DNA of 64,000 nt from Wolbachia endosymbiont of Oedothorax gibbosus. GTDB lineage: Bacteria; Pseudomonadota; Alphaproteobacteria; Rickettsiales; Anaplasmataceae. Every line of letters begins with the position of its first letter. Positions within the stretch are counted from its first letter, which is position 1. The position numbers and the translations under genes were made by a program. Shown here piece by piece: positions 32,538 to 43,640 of the stretch. Below the pieces are notes generated by a model. The model was not told where the DNA came from and searched no databases. It was given only the letters and a program-made list of their open reading frames with translations. The stretch spans positions 930,001 through 994,000 of the forward strand of contig NZ_OW370537.1 of assembly GCF_936270145.1 (NCBI RefSeq), read 5' to 3'.

Positions 32538-33323
32538 CTATATATTATTTGCCAGCAAACAGAACTGCTCAATAGTTAAGTTTTCTGGACGCTGGTTTCC
32601 ACTCAATTTAGCGTTTTCAAGGACAGTTTCAGCGTGGTTCGTTATATTTTGCAAGCTATTTCTCAGCATCTTTCTTCTTTGAGCAAAAACAGCACGTGTT
32701 AATTTTATTAAGGTTTCCAAATTTACTGCAAACTTTGGGGTAAGCAAAGGATTTACTGTAATTACTGAAGAATGTATTTTTGGTCTTGGAAAAAACTCTT
32801 TAGGTTCAATATCAAATTCCTTTTTTATATCGCACAGTAACTGGCTTAGCACTGATAGAGGACCATAATCTTTAGAATTGGGTCTTGCTGTAATGCGATC
32901 TGCTACCTCTTTTTGAAACATTAATGTCAAACTCGTAAAAAATTTTATATTATTTAACCACTTTAAAAATAACGCTACCGAGATATTGTAAGGCAAGTTA
33001 GCAATAACTTTAACTGGGCGTTCTATCAGCTCTTCTTCTGTAATATGCAGTGCATCCGCTTCTATAATTCTATACTTTCCTTGATGCTCATTTAGCAGTT
33101 GGTCATGGTGTTTTACTAAATCTCTATCTTTTTCTATAGAAAGTAGAGACTTTGGATTATGCACCAATATTTCTCTTGTTAATGCACCATATCCAGGACC
33201 AATTTCAATGACATTAAAATTCTCCAGACTACCAGCTAAAGCAACGATTTTTTTTGTTATCTCACTCGATAAAATAAAATTTTGCCCTAGACTCTTTTTT
33301 GGCTTCAGTAAAAATTTTCTCAT
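32538..33323 (-). CDS. rsmA: 16S rRNA dimethyladenosine transferase (KsgA)
   Basis: 261 residues from the ATG at 33323 (MRKFLLKPKKSLGQNFILSS), preferred because the family starts near KKSLGQNF. An open frame extends to 33371. SAM motif I VIEIGPGYGALT and motif IV NLPYNIS, whose NLPY catalyses N6 dimethylation of two adjacent adenines in helix 45. C-terminal FPRPKIHSSVITV and FAQRRKMLRNSL are also KsgA hallmarks. Single gene, minus strand, followed by dispersed repeats. Confidence 0.95.
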   Translation of the reverse strand: MRKFLLKPKKSLGQNFILSSEITKKIVALAGSLENFNVIEIGPGYGALTREILVHNPKSLLSIEKDRDLVKHHDQLLNEHQGKYRIIEADALHITEEELIERPVKVIANLPYNISVALFLKWLNNIKFFTSLTLMFQKEVADRITARPNSKDYGPLSVLSQLLCDIKKEFDIEPKEFFPRPKIHSSVITVNPLLTPKFAVNLETLIKLTRAVFAQRRKMLRNSLQNITNHAETVLENAKLSGNQRPENLTIEQFCLLANNI

Positions 33324-33401
33324 ATTATTTTCATTATACAGTATTTTAAAAATCAGTTGACTAAAATCCATTGATAATTGTATATTATTAATGTGTTTAA
33401 C

Positions 33402-33474
<73 letters not shown>

Positions 33475-33498
33475 CTCTCACTCATATAAGTAAAGTTG

Positions 33499-34218
33499 AT
33501 GTCCTTTTTAATAGTAGCAAATTGGAAAATGAATGGAATGCGTTCTTCATTTGTTGACTTTATAGGCAAACTTAACAACAAGAGCAACGAAATTACCTCT
33601 AAATTAGTAATTTGCCCTCCTTTTACATCATTTCCAAGCAGTATAGAGTTGAACAATAATATTAGTATAGGAGCACAGAATTGCCATCATAAAAAATCCG
33701 GTTCTTACACAGGTGAAATCAGCGCAGAAATGTTAAAAGAACTAGGGTGTACTTACGTAATACTTGGGCATTCTGAAAGGGCCAATGAAAAAGATGGTGA
33801 AATAAAACTTAAGTCGGAAATAGCAATAGAATCAGGCTTACACCCAATTATTTGTGTAGGTGAAAATTCAGAAGATTACAAAAGTGGAAAAACAAAAGAA
33901 GTAATAGAATATCAATGCAAAAACCGCTTGCCAACACACGGTGAATATACCGTAGCATATGAGCCAATATGGGCAATAGGCACAGGATGTGTACCAAGCA
34001 ATGATGCAATTGCTGAGGTAATAAAATTGTGTACTGGTAAAAAACACATTATATATGGTGGTTCAGTCAGTTCAGAAAATATAGAAAATTTGTTAAATAT
34101 TTCAAATTTATCAGGAGTTTTAATTGGTAGTGCAAGCTTAGATTTCGATCACTTTTATAAAATTATACAACAAGTTGAAAAAAAGTTTTCTCTTATCAAT
34201 TCTAAAATCAGCAACTAA
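33499..34218 (+). CDS. tpiA: Triosephosphate isomerase
   Basis: 239 residues starting [13 protein letters not shown]. Catalytic Lys in NWKMNG, His in [10 protein letters not shown] and Glu in [11 protein letters not shown], then the phosphate-binding [12 protein letters not shown] and [10 protein letters not shown]. Interconverts DHAP and G3P, which feeds lipid and isoprenoid synthesis in an organism with reduced glycolysis. It begins 25 bp after tRNA-Thr. The TTG codon just before the ATG could also initiate. Confidence 0.96.
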   Translation: MSFLIVANWKMNGMRSSFVDFIGKLNNKSNEITSKLVICPPFTSFPSSIELNNNISIGAQNCHHKKSGSYTGEISAEMLKELGCTYVILGHSERANEKDGEIKLKSEIAIESGLHPIICVGENSEDYKSGKTKEVIEYQCKNRLPTHGEYTVAYEPIWAIGTGCVPSNDAIAEVIKLCTGKKHIIYGGSVSSENIENLLNISNLSGVLIGSASLDFDHFYKIIQQVEKKFSLINSKISN

Positions 34219-34439
34219 GAATCCTATAGCAAATGACATCATTTCAGTGTCAAGCATATATAGCTAACCCAAGAAAGATTTCCCTACGTCATACCGCGAT
34301 TCATTCGCGGTATCTCAGCATAGATTCCGCTAACGAGTAGCGGAATGACGAATTTGTTGTTTTTCAAATTGTAGGTAAACCTAAGCCACTTTAGCTATAT
34401 CTGTACGAATATCTAGTAAAACGACATAGCTAAAGTAAT
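34219..34439. repeat. Palindromic repeats after tpiA
   Basis: Two perfect 8-bp stems: ATACCGCG...CGCGGTAT (34291-34313) and ATTCCGCT...AGCGGAAT (34324-34346). Then an AAATTGTAGGTAAACCTAAG block and CACTTTAGCTATAT, parts of which recur near 36059-36120 and 40560-40655. Resembles Wolbachia dispersed palindromic repeats. It may also terminate transcripts from both sides. Confidence 0.6.
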
Positions 34440-35528
34440 CTAGAAAATTAACGATATTTTATTCCCCGGTGAACGCTCTATTTTGTTTTCCAACTCTAGT
34501 TCTAAAAGAGCCATTAGAGCTATGTTGGTAGAAAGTCCGCTTGCTAATATAAGTTCATCTATATCAACAGGTACAGAGTTAATATGATCAACTATAACAG
34601 ATTTTGCCTGTTGTAATTTTTCTTGTTTTTGGTTAACAGCATAGTGCTCAACATCAAATAGGTTTTTTTGCTGCGGAGGTAAATTAAACCTAACACTCTC
34701 TATTATGTCATCAGCAGATTCAATAAGCTTAGCACCGTTTTTAATTAAATAATTACTACCACTACAGCGTGAATCTAAAGGGAAACCAGAAACTGCAAAC
34801 ACCTCTCTCCCTTGATTCAAAGCAAAATCTGCTGTTATTAGAGAGCCAGATCGTTTTGATGCTTCAACCACTGTAACACCAAGTGATAGACCAGATATAA
34901 TTCGATTCCTTTGAGGAAAATACTGAGGCTTTGGTTTAGTAGCAAATGGAAGCTCAGTAATTACTAAACCACCATTCTCGGTGATTTTTTTGTATAGATC
35001 AAAATTCTCTTTTGGATACACCACATCAATTCCGCTTGCTGTAACAGCAATAGTGGGGTGATTTTTGTATATTACGCTGTTTGCTGCAGTATCGATTCCT
35101 TTTGCAAGTCCAGAAACGATAATGAAACCCGCTTCGCTTAAATCAAGTGCCAACTTATTGGCAAAATTTCTTCCATTCATTGAAGAGTTACGCCCACCAA
35201 TTATTGCAATTATCTCACGGTTTAATAATGATGTATCACCAAGTGCAGTTATTACAGGAGGACAACTAGAGATATTTCTTAAAAGATCAGGGTAATCTGG
35301 GTCACATGCGGGTATAATTTTAGCTCCAATTCTTTCTGCATTATTGATTTCTTCTCGTGCATCTTGAATGCCATACACCTTATTATTAGCCACCCTATTG
35401 AGATATTTTAGCACCTCATCTAGCGATCCATGTGTTCTTAGTATACTAAAAAACTTTATTGGTCCTATAGTTCTAGCCAAGCTTAACCATACTTCTAATT
35501 CTTTGTTGTTCAATTTATTTATCTTCAT
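34440..35528 (-). CDS. dprA: DNA-processing protein DprA/Smf
   Basis: 362 residues. The Rossmann-like DprA core shows IAIIGGRNSSMNGRNFA, GFIIVSGLAKGIDTAAN, VTASGIDVVYPKEN, YFPQRNRIISGLS and VVEASKRSGSLITADFALNQ. The C-terminus has the DprA winged-helix domain. DprA loads RecA on incoming single-stranded DNA in transformable bacteria. In obligate intracellular species it is retained but its use is unclear. Confidence 0.95.
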   Translation of the reverse strand: MKINKLNNKELEVWLSLARTIGPIKFFSILRTHGSLDEVLKYLNRVANNKVYGIQDAREEINNAERIGAKIIPACDPDYPDLLRNISSCPPVITALGDTSLLNREIIAIIGGRNSSMNGRNFANKLALDLSEAGFIIVSGLAKGIDTAANSVIYKNHPTIAVTASGIDVVYPKENFDLYKKITENGGLVITELPFATKPKPQYFPQRNRIISGLSLGVTVVEASKRSGSLITADFALNQGREVFAVSGFPLDSRCSGSNYLIKNGAKLIESADDIIESVRFNLPPQQKNLFDVEHYAVNQKQEKLQQAKSVIVDHINSVPVDIDELILASGLSTNIALMALLELELENKIERSPGNKISLIF

Positions 35529-35589
35529 AAAAGACTTGAATTTCTTATCAATTTAGTGTACCCAAGATAATACAAATATACAGTGTTTT

Positions 35590-35964
35590 ATGACGCATTT
35601 TGTTACAGATAAATGCATAAAATGTAAATATACGGACTGTGTGGAAGTATGTCCCGTTGACTGCTTCTATGAAGGTAAAAACATGCTCGTGATTAACCCA
35701 GATGAATGTATTGATTGCGGAGTGTGCATACCTGAGTGTCCAGTAGATGCAATTGTAACTGATGATTCAATAAAAGACATTTTAGAACTAGATGAAGAGT
35801 TGCTGAGCAGCGAACAAAAAACTTTCAAGTTATTTTACGATATAAATGTAGAATACTCACAAAAATGGCCAAATATCACAGCTAAGAAGCAACCTCTCTA
35901 TACAGCAGAAGAGTATAAGGAAAAAAAGGATAAAACAGCTTATTTTGAGGAAAATTTAGAGTGA
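35590..35964 (+). CDS. fdxA: Ferredoxin with [3Fe-4S] and [4Fe-4S] clusters
   Basis: 124 residues. Two cluster motifs: [14 protein letters not shown] near the N-terminus and [12 protein letters not shown] (~39-50). The long C-terminal extension ([20 protein letters not shown]) is as in alphaproteobacterial FdxA. Low-potential electron carrier. Single gene divergent from dprA. Confidence 0.93.
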   Translation: MTHFVTDKCIKCKYTDCVEVCPVDCFYEGKNMLVINPDECIDCGVCIPECPVDAIVTDDSIKDILELDEELLSSEQKTFKLFYDINVEYSQKWPNITAKKQPLYTAEEYKEKKDKTAYFEENLE

Positions 35965-36166
35965 TATTAACAAAGAAAAAGATCAGACTCCTTGAATAAC
36001 CATATGAAAAACTAGCAACTCACTCTTCTTTCTCATTCCAGCGTCACGCGCTAACTTAAGGTAAATTGCCAACTTAACTATAAATATATTTTGGTAAATC
36101 CAAATTATTTTAGCTATAAGAGCGTTTTACTTTTTGCTCAGCATGTCCATCATAACTGGCTTACTT

Positions 36167-37570
36167 TTAGTGATTCATGGAGTTAAAAAAGTCAGCATTG
36201 CTCTTTGTTAAAAGTAGTTTGTCACGTAAAAATTCCATTGCTTCAACAGGTCCCATAGGATTAAGTATTCTACGCAACACCCATATTTTATTTAGTATAG
36301 CCTTATCAACTAATAGCTCTTCCTTCCTTGTTCCGGATTTTGTAATATCAATAGCTGGAAATATACGTTTATCAGAAAGTTTTCTATCAAGTATGATCTC
36401 AGCGTTTCCTGTACCTTTAAACTCTTCAAAAATCACTTCATCCATTTTTGAACCAGTCTCTATAAGAGCTGTGGCAATTATAGTTAAAGAACCCCCATTC
36501 TCAATATTACGAGCTGCTCCAAAAAAGCGTTTTGGTCTCTGCAGTGCGTTTGAATCCACACCACCAGTTAGAACTTTCCCAGACGAAGGAATAACAGCAT
36601 TATAAGCACGTGCAAGTCTAGTAATATTGTCAAGTAGAATTACCACATCTTTTTTATGCTCAACCATTCTTTTAGCTTTTTCTATTACTATTTCAGCAAG
36701 CTGTACGTGACGGTAAGCAGGCTCATCAAACGTAGAACTTACTACCTCACCTTTTACAGAACGTATCATATCTGTTACTTCTTCAGGTCTTTCATCTATA
36801 AGTAACACTATTAATTCTACTTCAGGGTGATTTGTAGCTATAGAATTAGCCATTTGCTGAAGCAATACAGTTTTTCCTGTACGAGGTGGAGCAACTACTA
36901 ACGCTCTTTGCCCTTTCCCAAGAGGAGCTACTATATCTATAGCACGCATGCTTAAGCCTTTTTTATCATCACCATTATTGCACTCAAGTACTATGCTTTC
37001 CTCAGGATAAAGAGGAAGCAAATTATCAAAATGGACATACTTTCTTAATTCACTGACTTCAGTAGAGTTTATACTTTGAACCTTAGTTAAAGTAAAATAT
37101 CTTTCTTTATCACCAGGTGGCCTTATTTCTCCATATGCCATATCTCCTGTACGTAAATTAAACTTCTTTATTTGCCCGTTGGAAATATAAACATCATCGG
37201 TACTTGGGGCATAATTTGCACTTGCTGAACGTAAGAAACCGAAACCATCAGGCAATATTTCCACTATTCCACTCCCTGTGGTTATGCCTCCTTCTTCACT
37301 CATTTTCTTCATTAAGCTGAATATTATTTCCTGCTTTAGCATTCTACCATTGCTTTTACCGTTAGTTAAAATTTTTCTTTCTTCAGCTAACTCTAACAAT
37401 TCTTCTGCTGTTTTCTCTTTTAATTCGCTCAGATCTAATGTTTTTCTGTTTTTCTCAGTACCTTCATTGACCATCTGTTTTACTGTATCGTTATTGTGAA
37501 TTTGCTCACTTTTTTCAGGTTGAGCTGCAACCTTTCCTTTTGCCAAAACATCTTCATTGATTGTTGTCAT
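36167..37570 (-). CDS. rho: Transcription termination factor Rho
   Basis: 467 residues. N-terminal SAP-like region with [20 protein letters not shown], then the RNA-binding cold-shock-like domain ([34 protein letters not shown]). RecA-like ATPase: Walker [14 protein letters not shown], Walker [17 protein letters not shown], and the Q-loop/R-loop region [26 protein letters not shown] site precedes the ATG. Hexameric helicase that releases RNA; complete. Confidence 0.97.
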   Translation of the reverse strand: MTTINEDVLAKGKVAAQPEKSEQIHNNDTVKQMVNEGTEKNRKTLDLSELKEKTAEELLELAEERKILTNGKSNGRMLKQEIIFSLMKKMSEEGGITTGSGIVEILPDGFGFLRSASANYAPSTDDVYISNGQIKKFNLRTGDMAYGEIRPPGDKERYFTLTKVQSINSTEVSELRKYVHFDNLLPLYPEESIVLECNNGDDKKGLSMRAIDIVAPLGKGQRALVVAPPRTGKTVLLQQMANSIATNHPEVELIVLLIDERPEEVTDMIRSVKGEVVSSTFDEPAYRHVQLAEIVIEKAKRMVEHKKDVVILLDNITRLARAYNAVIPSSGKVLTGGVDSNALQRPKRFFGAARNIENGGSLTIIATALIETGSKMDEVIFEEFKGTGNAEIILDRKLSDKRIFPAIDITKSGTRKEELLVDKAILNKIWVLRRILNPMGPVEAMEFLRDKLLLTKSNADFFNSMNH

Positions 37571-37762
37571 AATCCTCCAAAAATTTTAATTGATGCTTAC
37601 TAACTTAAAATGTGACTATAAGATAATAAATTAGGCTGAACTAGTTTTAGTGCGTATTAAGCTTAATTGTCATTAAGCCCCGCACTTTACTTATATTATA
37701 CTAATAAACACCAGCAAGTCAAGTTAATTTAATGTTAACAAAGCACAAAAATTTGAGAATCC

Positions 37763-38371
37763 TTAATAGCTATTCTTTATATTTTTTAACCTTTCTTGCT
37801 TCTCTTTTTCTACTTTTGCTTTTTCCACTTCTGCTTCTAAATTTTCTTGGCTACATAAGCCAAGTAGTACAGGATCTTGGGGTTTTATATTTTGCATGTT
37901 ATGATGAGATCCATCTTTTACCTGCTCAACTGTGTAATTTGTTGTACTAATTAATTTAGCTATAACGTTATTGTTCAAAATAGGAAATTTTTTTACTAGA
38001 TAATAAATCGCATCAGGTTTATCTCTACGCCTTGCCGTAGAAGCAAAGCCAAGAATGCTACCAATCGCCTTACTCCTTTTTTTTATATTTTTTATAATCA
38101 AATTTGGTACACGGTTTGAATTTTTTTTGCAATCATCGATTTCTTTTTCAGTAATTACCCCAGAAATAATAGGGTTATATTTTTCAACTTCTATTTCCTC
38201 ATCAGCTATGTCTTGTACCTCTTCAATGGCCAACCTACAGCATTGTGCTATTTGATTAAAAGTTAAACCAGTGTTGTCTACTAACCAAGCAGCTATTTGC
38301 ATTAGAAACTGTTTATTTCTATCGTTATTGCCCTTAGAAGATTCCATTGGCATCAAAAAAGCATCTCCCAT
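37763..38371 (-). CDS. DUF1013 family protein, TrcR-like cell-cycle regulator
   Basis: 202 residues. The N-terminus LMPMESSKGNNDRNKQFLMQ and AAWLVDNTGLTFNQIAQCCR (helix-turn-helix-like), followed by IEEVQDIADEEIEVEKYNPI and KRSKAIGSILGFASTARRRD, match the alphaproteobacterial DUF1013 family, called TrcR in recent annotation. The role is thought to be transcriptional control linked to the cell cycle. Conserved across Rickettsiales. Single gene, transcribed away from the foldase gene. Confidence 0.8.
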   Translation of the reverse strand: MGDAFLMPMESSKGNNDRNKQFLMQIAAWLVDNTGLTFNQIAQCCRLAIEEVQDIADEEIEVEKYNPIISGVITEKEIDDCKKNSNRVPNLIIKNIKKRSKAIGSILGFASTARRRDKPDAIYYLVKKFPILNNNVIAKLISTTNYTVEQVKDGSHHNMQNIKPQDPVLLGLCSQENLEAEVEKAKVEKEKQERLKNIKNSY

Positions 38372-38678
38372 TTAAAGTATCCCTTACTGTTATACAGAGC
38401 TAAAATATAAGCTATTAAAACTAAAAAAGCATTAATTTTGTCATTCAATGACTTGTTGTTTGTCACTTCCCACCTCTTAAGTTAATTAAATGCGCTTACG
38501 TTTTAGCATATTTCCCCTTCTTAAGGTATAATATAACTCAGTTAAACATATGTTTCTATTTAAGAAGAGGGTTGAGTTTTAAGTTAACATATTATATATA
38601 TTAACTAATAAAGCAACAGGTTTACAAGAATTAAATTATCACTATTCTATAATTAACCATTAATTAACTGAGTTTAAA
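38372..38678. promoter_or_regulatory. 307-bp divergent promoter gap (trcR-like / foldase gene)
   Basis: No gene seen. AT-rich. TATAAT at 38527-38532 is the best -10 candidate for the downstream foldase gene, but no convincing -35 lies 17 bp upstream. A TATTATATATATTAACTAAT stretch is at 38588-38607. No Shine-Dalgarno consensus precedes the start at 38679. Confidence 0.35.
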
Positions 38679-40478
38679 ATGAATGTTAAAAATTTTTTCA
38701 CTAAAGTAATCGTTGTCCTTTTAGCTTGCTTATTAGTCTTCATGGGAATTGGCAACCTTTTATCAGGTGATGATGAAAAAGAAGAGGTAGCTAGGGTTGG
38801 AAAAGAAGTTATAACGTCAGATGAGTATAAATCACTATATCAAAATTATGAAAAGCAAATTTCTCGATCTGATGCGAGTAGAGAACAAGTAAAAAAGCTG
38901 AAATATGATTTGCTTAACGCACTTATAGAGCAAAAACTATTGTTTAACCTAATTAGTGAGCTGGGGTTGACAATTGGAGAAGAGTCTATAAAAAACCATA
39001 TTAAAAATACCAAATACTTTCAAAATGATAAAGGCGAATTTGACAAAAATAAATTCCATGAAACGCTAAATGACCTGCATATGACAGAGAAAGAGTATAT
39101 AGCAAAGCTAGAGAAAGTTCTGCCTGCAATGATGTTCATGACTTCGTTATTTAAAGATAATTATCCGGTAACTTTTGGCGAGAGAGTTGATGAGCAGATA
39201 TACAAAAGTCGCTACCAAACTAGAGTGGTTGATATTGTTAAAATAACTGAAGATGCAGTTACAAACATTCCTGAACCAGATGATCAAGCATTACTTGATT
39301 TGTATGAAAGAAATAAATCCCATTTTTATTATCCTGAGTATCGAACTGCGCAATATATTTCCCTAGGCCAAAAGTATTTTGAAGATCAAATCAAGATCTC
39401 AGATGAAGAAGTTGATGGCATAATAGAACAACAGGAACTTAAAGATCAAAGAGATATATTTAATGTAATATTTTCTACTAAAGAAGAAGCTGAGACAGCA
39501 AAAAGAGCATTTGAGGAGGGTAAAACAAGCTTTGAACAGATAGTAAAAGAGTTTGGCAAAGCAGAACTTGAGGAAACCAGAGTAAATAATATAACTAAGG
39601 ATTTTCTACTGGAAGACATGAGAGAGAAGGTGTTTGCTCTTAAAGTAGGTGAAGTAAGTGGAGTTTTAGCAAGCAGTTTTGGTTGGCACATAATAAAAGT
39701 GGAAAGTGCGCATCAAATTTCTGATGAAGACTTAGTTGATTTAAAAAAAGACATAAAGGCAGTTTTAATTAACCAAAAGTCTTTTGAAAGAGTTAATGAT
39801 TTCATAAACCAAGTGAACTCTAAGATATACAATGGTTCAGCAATCGAAGAAATATTGAGTGAATATAATTTACCTATACAAACTATTGGTCCAGTAGATG
39901 CGAGTGGAAAAGATCAAAACGGTAATAACATAGGAGATTCTGGTGAGTTGATTTCTTTCATTTTTTCGCGAGAAAAGGACCAGAAAGGTTATTTTAAGGG
40001 CGTTGGAGACGCTGTTGTTAGTGTAAAAATCGTCGATATCGTTCCACCCAAATTGCAAAGTTTTGAAGAAGGTAGGGCATCAGCAGTAGAGCTTTGGCGT
40101 AGTGAGTTTATAAAAGAAAGAATGTTTAAAATTGGGCAAGAGGTTGCAGCTCAACTAAGAGAAAAAACAGATTTGGAAGAAATTCAAGGTATGGAATTAG
40201 TTAAAGATCAGCAGATGCACCGCAATGAACAAAACTACCCCTTTTCTTTTGTAGAAGAGATTTTTAATATGAAAACAACTAGTTCAGTGACAGACCCTAT
40301 TCAATACAATAATGAAATTATAATAGGTGTTCTAAAAGAAATGCATTCATCAAATGGTAAATTAAACACGCTTGACACCGGAAAACGTGTGATGATATCG
40401 CTAAAAGAGCAATTAATTAGCTACCTGGAATCAAAGTATAAAGTTGAAGTTAATCACGCTATACTTGATAATATATAG
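38679..40478 (+). CDS. Periplasmic peptidyl-prolyl isomerase/foldase, PpiD/SurA type
   Basis: 599 residues. An N-terminal signal anchor (VIVVLLACLLVFMGIGNLLS) places it at the inner membrane facing the periplasm. A SurA_N/PpiD chaperone region follows (VARVGKEVITSDEYKSLYQN, IKNHIKNTKYFQNDKGEF), then a parvulin rotamase domain (VNNITKDFLLEDMREKVFAL, GVLASSFGWHIIKVES) near residues 240-360. The layout is that of PpiD. Assists folding of envelope proteins. Confidence 0.88.
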   Translation: MNVKNFFTKVIVVLLACLLVFMGIGNLLSGDDEKEEVARVGKEVITSDEYKSLYQNYEKQISRSDASREQVKKLKYDLLNALIEQKLLFNLISELGLTIGEESIKNHIKNTKYFQNDKGEFDKNKFHETLNDLHMTEKEYIAKLEKVLPAMMFMTSLFKDNYPVTFGERVDEQIYKSRYQTRVVDIVKITEDAVTNIPEPDDQALLDLYERNKSHFYYPEYRTAQYISLGQKYFEDQIKISDEEVDGIIEQQELKDQRDIFNVIFSTKEEAETAKRAFEEGKTSFEQIVKEFGKAELEETRVNNITKDFLLEDMREKVFALKVGEVSGVLASSFGWHIIKVESAHQISDEDLVDLKKDIKAVLINQKSFERVNDFINQVNSKIYNGSAIEEILSEYNLPIQTIGPVDASGKDQNGNNIGDSGELISFIFSREKDQKGYFKGVGDAVVSVKIVDIVPPKLQSFEEGRASAVELWRSEFIKERMFKIGQEVAAQLREKTDLEEIQGMELVKDQQMHRNEQNYPFSFVEEIFNMKTTSSVTDPIQYNNEIIIGVLKEMHSSNGKLNTLDTGKRVMISLKEQLISYLESKYKVEVNHAILDNI

Positions 40479-40815
40479 TCAAAAATCTTATAAGTTGCTT
40501 CAAACGCATGATGTCACCCCAGTGTCAGCTACTTGCATGACACCATTTGCTGTCTTCAAAAATGAATGTTCGTACAGCTATGCGCGGTATAGATTCCGCT
40601 AACTAGTAGCGGAATGACGGTTTTTCAAATTGTCGTAAGTCACTTTAGCTATAATACATACAAGGAGGGTGTCATCCAAGTGCCCTGACCTTGGATCCAG
40701 GAAATTTAATTGTTTTAAATTTTGCTCAACGTCCTTCTATACACCTATTTAAATTTTATGTATTTGCAATATAATCTATAATAACGTTTATCAATACAAT
40801 ATATTAAAAAATATT
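40479..40815. repeat. 337-bp gap with dispersed repeats
   Basis: Carries GCGCGGTATAGATTCCGCTA and TAGTAGCGGAATGACGG, matching the palindromic unit after tpiA, then TTTTTCAAATTGTCGTAAG and CACTTTAGCTATAAT and a TTGGATCCAGGAAATTTAAT phrase. It also has CCCAGTGTCAGCTACTTGCA. No gene seen. mutS starts at 40816 without a strong ribosome-binding site. Confidence 0.55.
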
Positions 40816-43299
40816 ATGAGCTTTATGAAAGAAAGAAACACCCCTGTGATGGAACAATATTTGAACCTGAAAGCTCAATACAAGGATCATTTGCTATTTT
40901 ATAGGCTAGGAGATTTTTATGAGTTGTTTTTCGATGATGCTATTAAAGCTGCGAAATTGCTGAATATAGTGCTAACCAAGAGGGGCAATTCAAATGGGCA
41001 AGAAATACCAATGTGTGGAGTACCAGCACACAGTAGCGAATCTTACCTGAACAAGCTAATCAATTTAGGATTCAAAGTAGCAATCTGTGACCAATTAGAA
41101 ACTGCCGATGAAGCAAAAAGGAGGGGCTATAAATCTATAGTAAAACGCGATATAGTGCGAATTGTAACTCCAGGCACAATTATTGAAGATTCGCTACTGG
41201 AGGATAAAAGCAATAATTATCTCGCGTCCATAGTTGAACAAAATGGCGAATATGCTATTGCTTGGCTTGAATTATCAACGGGAAAATTTTTTCACACTTT
41301 AACGAGTTTGAAAGCTCTAGATAGTGATTTATTGCGTATATCACCGAGAGAATTATTAATTTCTGAAAAGTTCATTGAGGATGAAAAAATTAGATCAATT
41401 TTAAAAAATTATAAAATATCAATTACACAACACGCACAGAGCTTTTTTGAGTATAGTAAATCTCACAGAACGTTATGCGAGTTTTATAAAATCAGAGAAC
41501 TTGGGAGTATAGGAAATTTCAGCAAAGTAGAAATCATGGCGTGCGGTGCGCTGCTTGAATATGTCAGAGTAACACAAAGGGGCTCCATTCCAAGGCTTGA
41601 ATTTCCAAAAACCTATAAGCAACAAAATTTCATGCTTATTGATGCTTCAGCAAGGAGAAATCTTGAGTTGTTTTCAACTCAATTTGGTGAAAAGAAAGGT
41701 TCACTCATTTCAGTTATTGATCACACAGTTACAGCTTCTGGTGGACGCCTGCTCAAACAAATGCTCGCTTCACCCCTTGCTTGTTCTAAGGCGATTAACC
41801 TAAGGCTCAGCACCGCTCAATTTTTTGTAAACAATCATGAGCCACGCAGAAAAATACGAGAGATATTATCTAACATTCCAGACATTGAGAGGTCATTGTC
41901 GCGCTTAATACTAAGGCGTGGTTCACCAAAGGATATGAATCTATTAAAAATAGGCCTAGGAAAAACTTTAGAGTTGTCTGAGCTTTTGTCTACCTTGCAT
42001 AATTATTGTTTAAGTGAAGAACCAGCAGAGATGTCATTCCAGTGCTTGACCACTACTACTCAGGTGATAAATAGTGAAGAGAGTGAACTCAGCACAATAC
42101 ATAAAAGCCTTGGCAATCATAAAGACCTATTTGAGCTTTTAGATAATGCTGTGCTTAATAACAACCTTAGTTCCATGAAAGAAGGAGGGTTTATTAATCC
42201 AAAATATAACCAGGAACTATCTGAGTTATCCTACATATTAAATAATAGTAATAAACTGATAACCAAACTCCGTGAATCTTATCGCGACCTAACTGGTATT
42301 GCTGCACTAAAAATATTGCACAACAACATACTTGGTTATTACGTTGAAGTGTCAGCAAATCACAAAATAACTTCGGACATATTTATTCATAGGCAAAGCC
42401 TAGCAAATAGCATGCGCTACACTACTAATGAATTGAAAGAGTTAGAAAATAAAATTCTTACAGCACGTGATGCTGTGATTAGCTTAGAAATGAAAATTTT
42501 TAGTGAACTGTGTAGTGAAATTGCTAAAGAATCTGAAAAAATTGCTCTTGCTGCAAATGCTTTGGCAAAACTTGATATTAGAACCGCGTTTGCAGAGCTT
42601 GCAGTGCAAAATAATTACGTAAAACCCATCATTGATGACAGCAAAGAGTTCAATATCTGTAGCGGAAGACATCCAGTGGTTGAAGTTAACGATAAATTTA
42701 TTGCAAATAGCATCAATTTAGCTGGTATACATCTAATTACTGGGCCTAATATGGCTGGAAAAAGCACTTTCTTGAGGCAAAACGCTCTCATTGCAGTTTT
42801 AGCTCATATGGGATCGTTTGTGCCAGCAGAGAGTGCACATATTGGAGTGATTGACAAAATATTTAGCAGGGTTGGTGCAACAGATAATATAACAGCTGGT
42901 TATTCCACCTTCATGGTAGAGATGATCGAAACAGCAACGATAGTAAATCAGGCAACAGACCGTTCCTTAGTGATACTTGATGAAATTGGTAGGGGCACAG
43001 GGGTATATGATGGATTATCTATTGCACAGGCGGTGATTGAACATATTCACAATGTAAATAAGTGCCGCGCCATTTTTGCAACTCATTATCATGAATTAAC
43101 TAAAGTAAGCAAATACTTGAAGAACGTGAAATGTTTTTGTGTAAAAATAAGAGAGTGGAACGGAGAGGTTATCTTTCTACATGAAGTAATTGAAGGCATT
43201 GCAGATGAGTCATATGGAATACATGTGGCAAAACTTGCTGGTTTTCCTGATTCTGTTTTAAATAGAGCAAGTGAGGTGTTTGAGGAGCTAAAGGCTTAA
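40816..43299 (+). CDS. mutS: DNA mismatch repair protein MutS
   Basis: 827 residues. Mismatch-binding domain with the Phe-x-Glu motif near the start ([15 protein letters not shown]37/E39 region). ATPase: Walker [16 protein letters not shown] (~640), [24 protein letters not shown] and ATHYHEL. The C-terminus ends soon after [14 protein letters not shown]. Recognises mismatches and recruits MutL. Complete. Confidence 0.97.
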   Translation: MSFMKERNTPVMEQYLNLKAQYKDHLLFYRLGDFYELFFDDAIKAAKLLNIVLTKRGNSNGQEIPMCGVPAHSSESYLNKLINLGFKVAICDQLETADEAKRRGYKSIVKRDIVRIVTPGTIIEDSLLEDKSNNYLASIVEQNGEYAIAWLELSTGKFFHTLTSLKALDSDLLRISPRELLISEKFIEDEKIRSILKNYKISITQHAQSFFEYSKSHRTLCEFYKIRELGSIGNFSKVEIMACGALLEYVRVTQRGSIPRLEFPKTYKQQNFMLIDASARRNLELFSTQFGEKKGSLISVIDHTVTASGGRLLKQMLASPLACSKAINLRLSTAQFFVNNHEPRRKIREILSNIPDIERSLSRLILRRGSPKDMNLLKIGLGKTLELSELLSTLHNYCLSEEPAEMSFQCLTTTTQVINSEESELSTIHKSLGNHKDLFELLDNAVLNNNLSSMKEGGFINPKYNQELSELSYILNNSNKLITKLRESYRDLTGIAALKILHNNILGYYVEVSANHKITSDIFIHRQSLANSMRYTTNELKELENKILTARDAVISLEMKIFSELCSEIAKESEKIALAANALAKLDIRTAFAELAVQNNYVKPIIDDSKEFNICSGRHPVVEVNDKFIANSINLAGIHLITGPNMAGKSTFLRQNALIAVLAHMGSFVPAESAHIGVIDKIFSRVGATDNITAGYSTFMVEMIETATIVNQATDRSLVILDEIGRGTGVYDGLSIAQAVIEHIHNVNKCRAIFATHYHELTKVSKYLKNVKCFCVKIREWNGEVIFLHEVIEGIADESYGIHVAKLAGFPDSVLNRASEVFEELKA

Positions 43300-43480
43300 G
43301 AGGAAATTCTTACATAACTATTGTTTAAGTGAAGAGTCGCCCACACAGTCTACCATATATGTCAAATTAAGCCAAAATTGTAAGCTTAAAAAAAGCTGCA
43401 ATAAATAGCACTTTTGTTGCTGTTTTATTTCAACAAAGAAGTCTAAAATGGTCCTTAAGTTGACGCAATTGCGTAAACGG

Positions 43481-43603
43481 TTACGAATCTTCAGAATCTG
43501 GTTTTTCAAAACCATGCCAACTTTCGATTAATCTTTCCGAGCTTGATTGGCCCTGTGAAGTTGCATCCTGTGATACAAAGTCTCTAAAATTGGAACCAAA
43601 CAT
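43481..43603 (-). CDS. Short open frame with ribosome-binding site, unknown
   Basis: 40 residues (MFGSNFRDFVSQDATSQGQS then SSERLIESWHGFEKPDSEDS) starting at ATG 43603. A TTAGGGG site lies about 6 bases upstream. Soluble and serine-rich. It sits alone in the 43300-43640 gap between mutS and htpG. No family recognised. Coding status rests only on the ribosome-binding site and could be chance. Confidence 0.35.
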   Translation of the reverse strand: MFGSNFRDFVSQDATSQGQSSSERLIESWHGFEKPDSEDS

Positions 43604-43640
43604 GTTTTACCCCTAATTAATAGCTAAGCTAAGTATAGCA

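Noticed and set aside
36177-36605. 142-codon plus-strand open frame at the rho 3' end
   Set aside because: Antisense to the conserved rho ATPase core.
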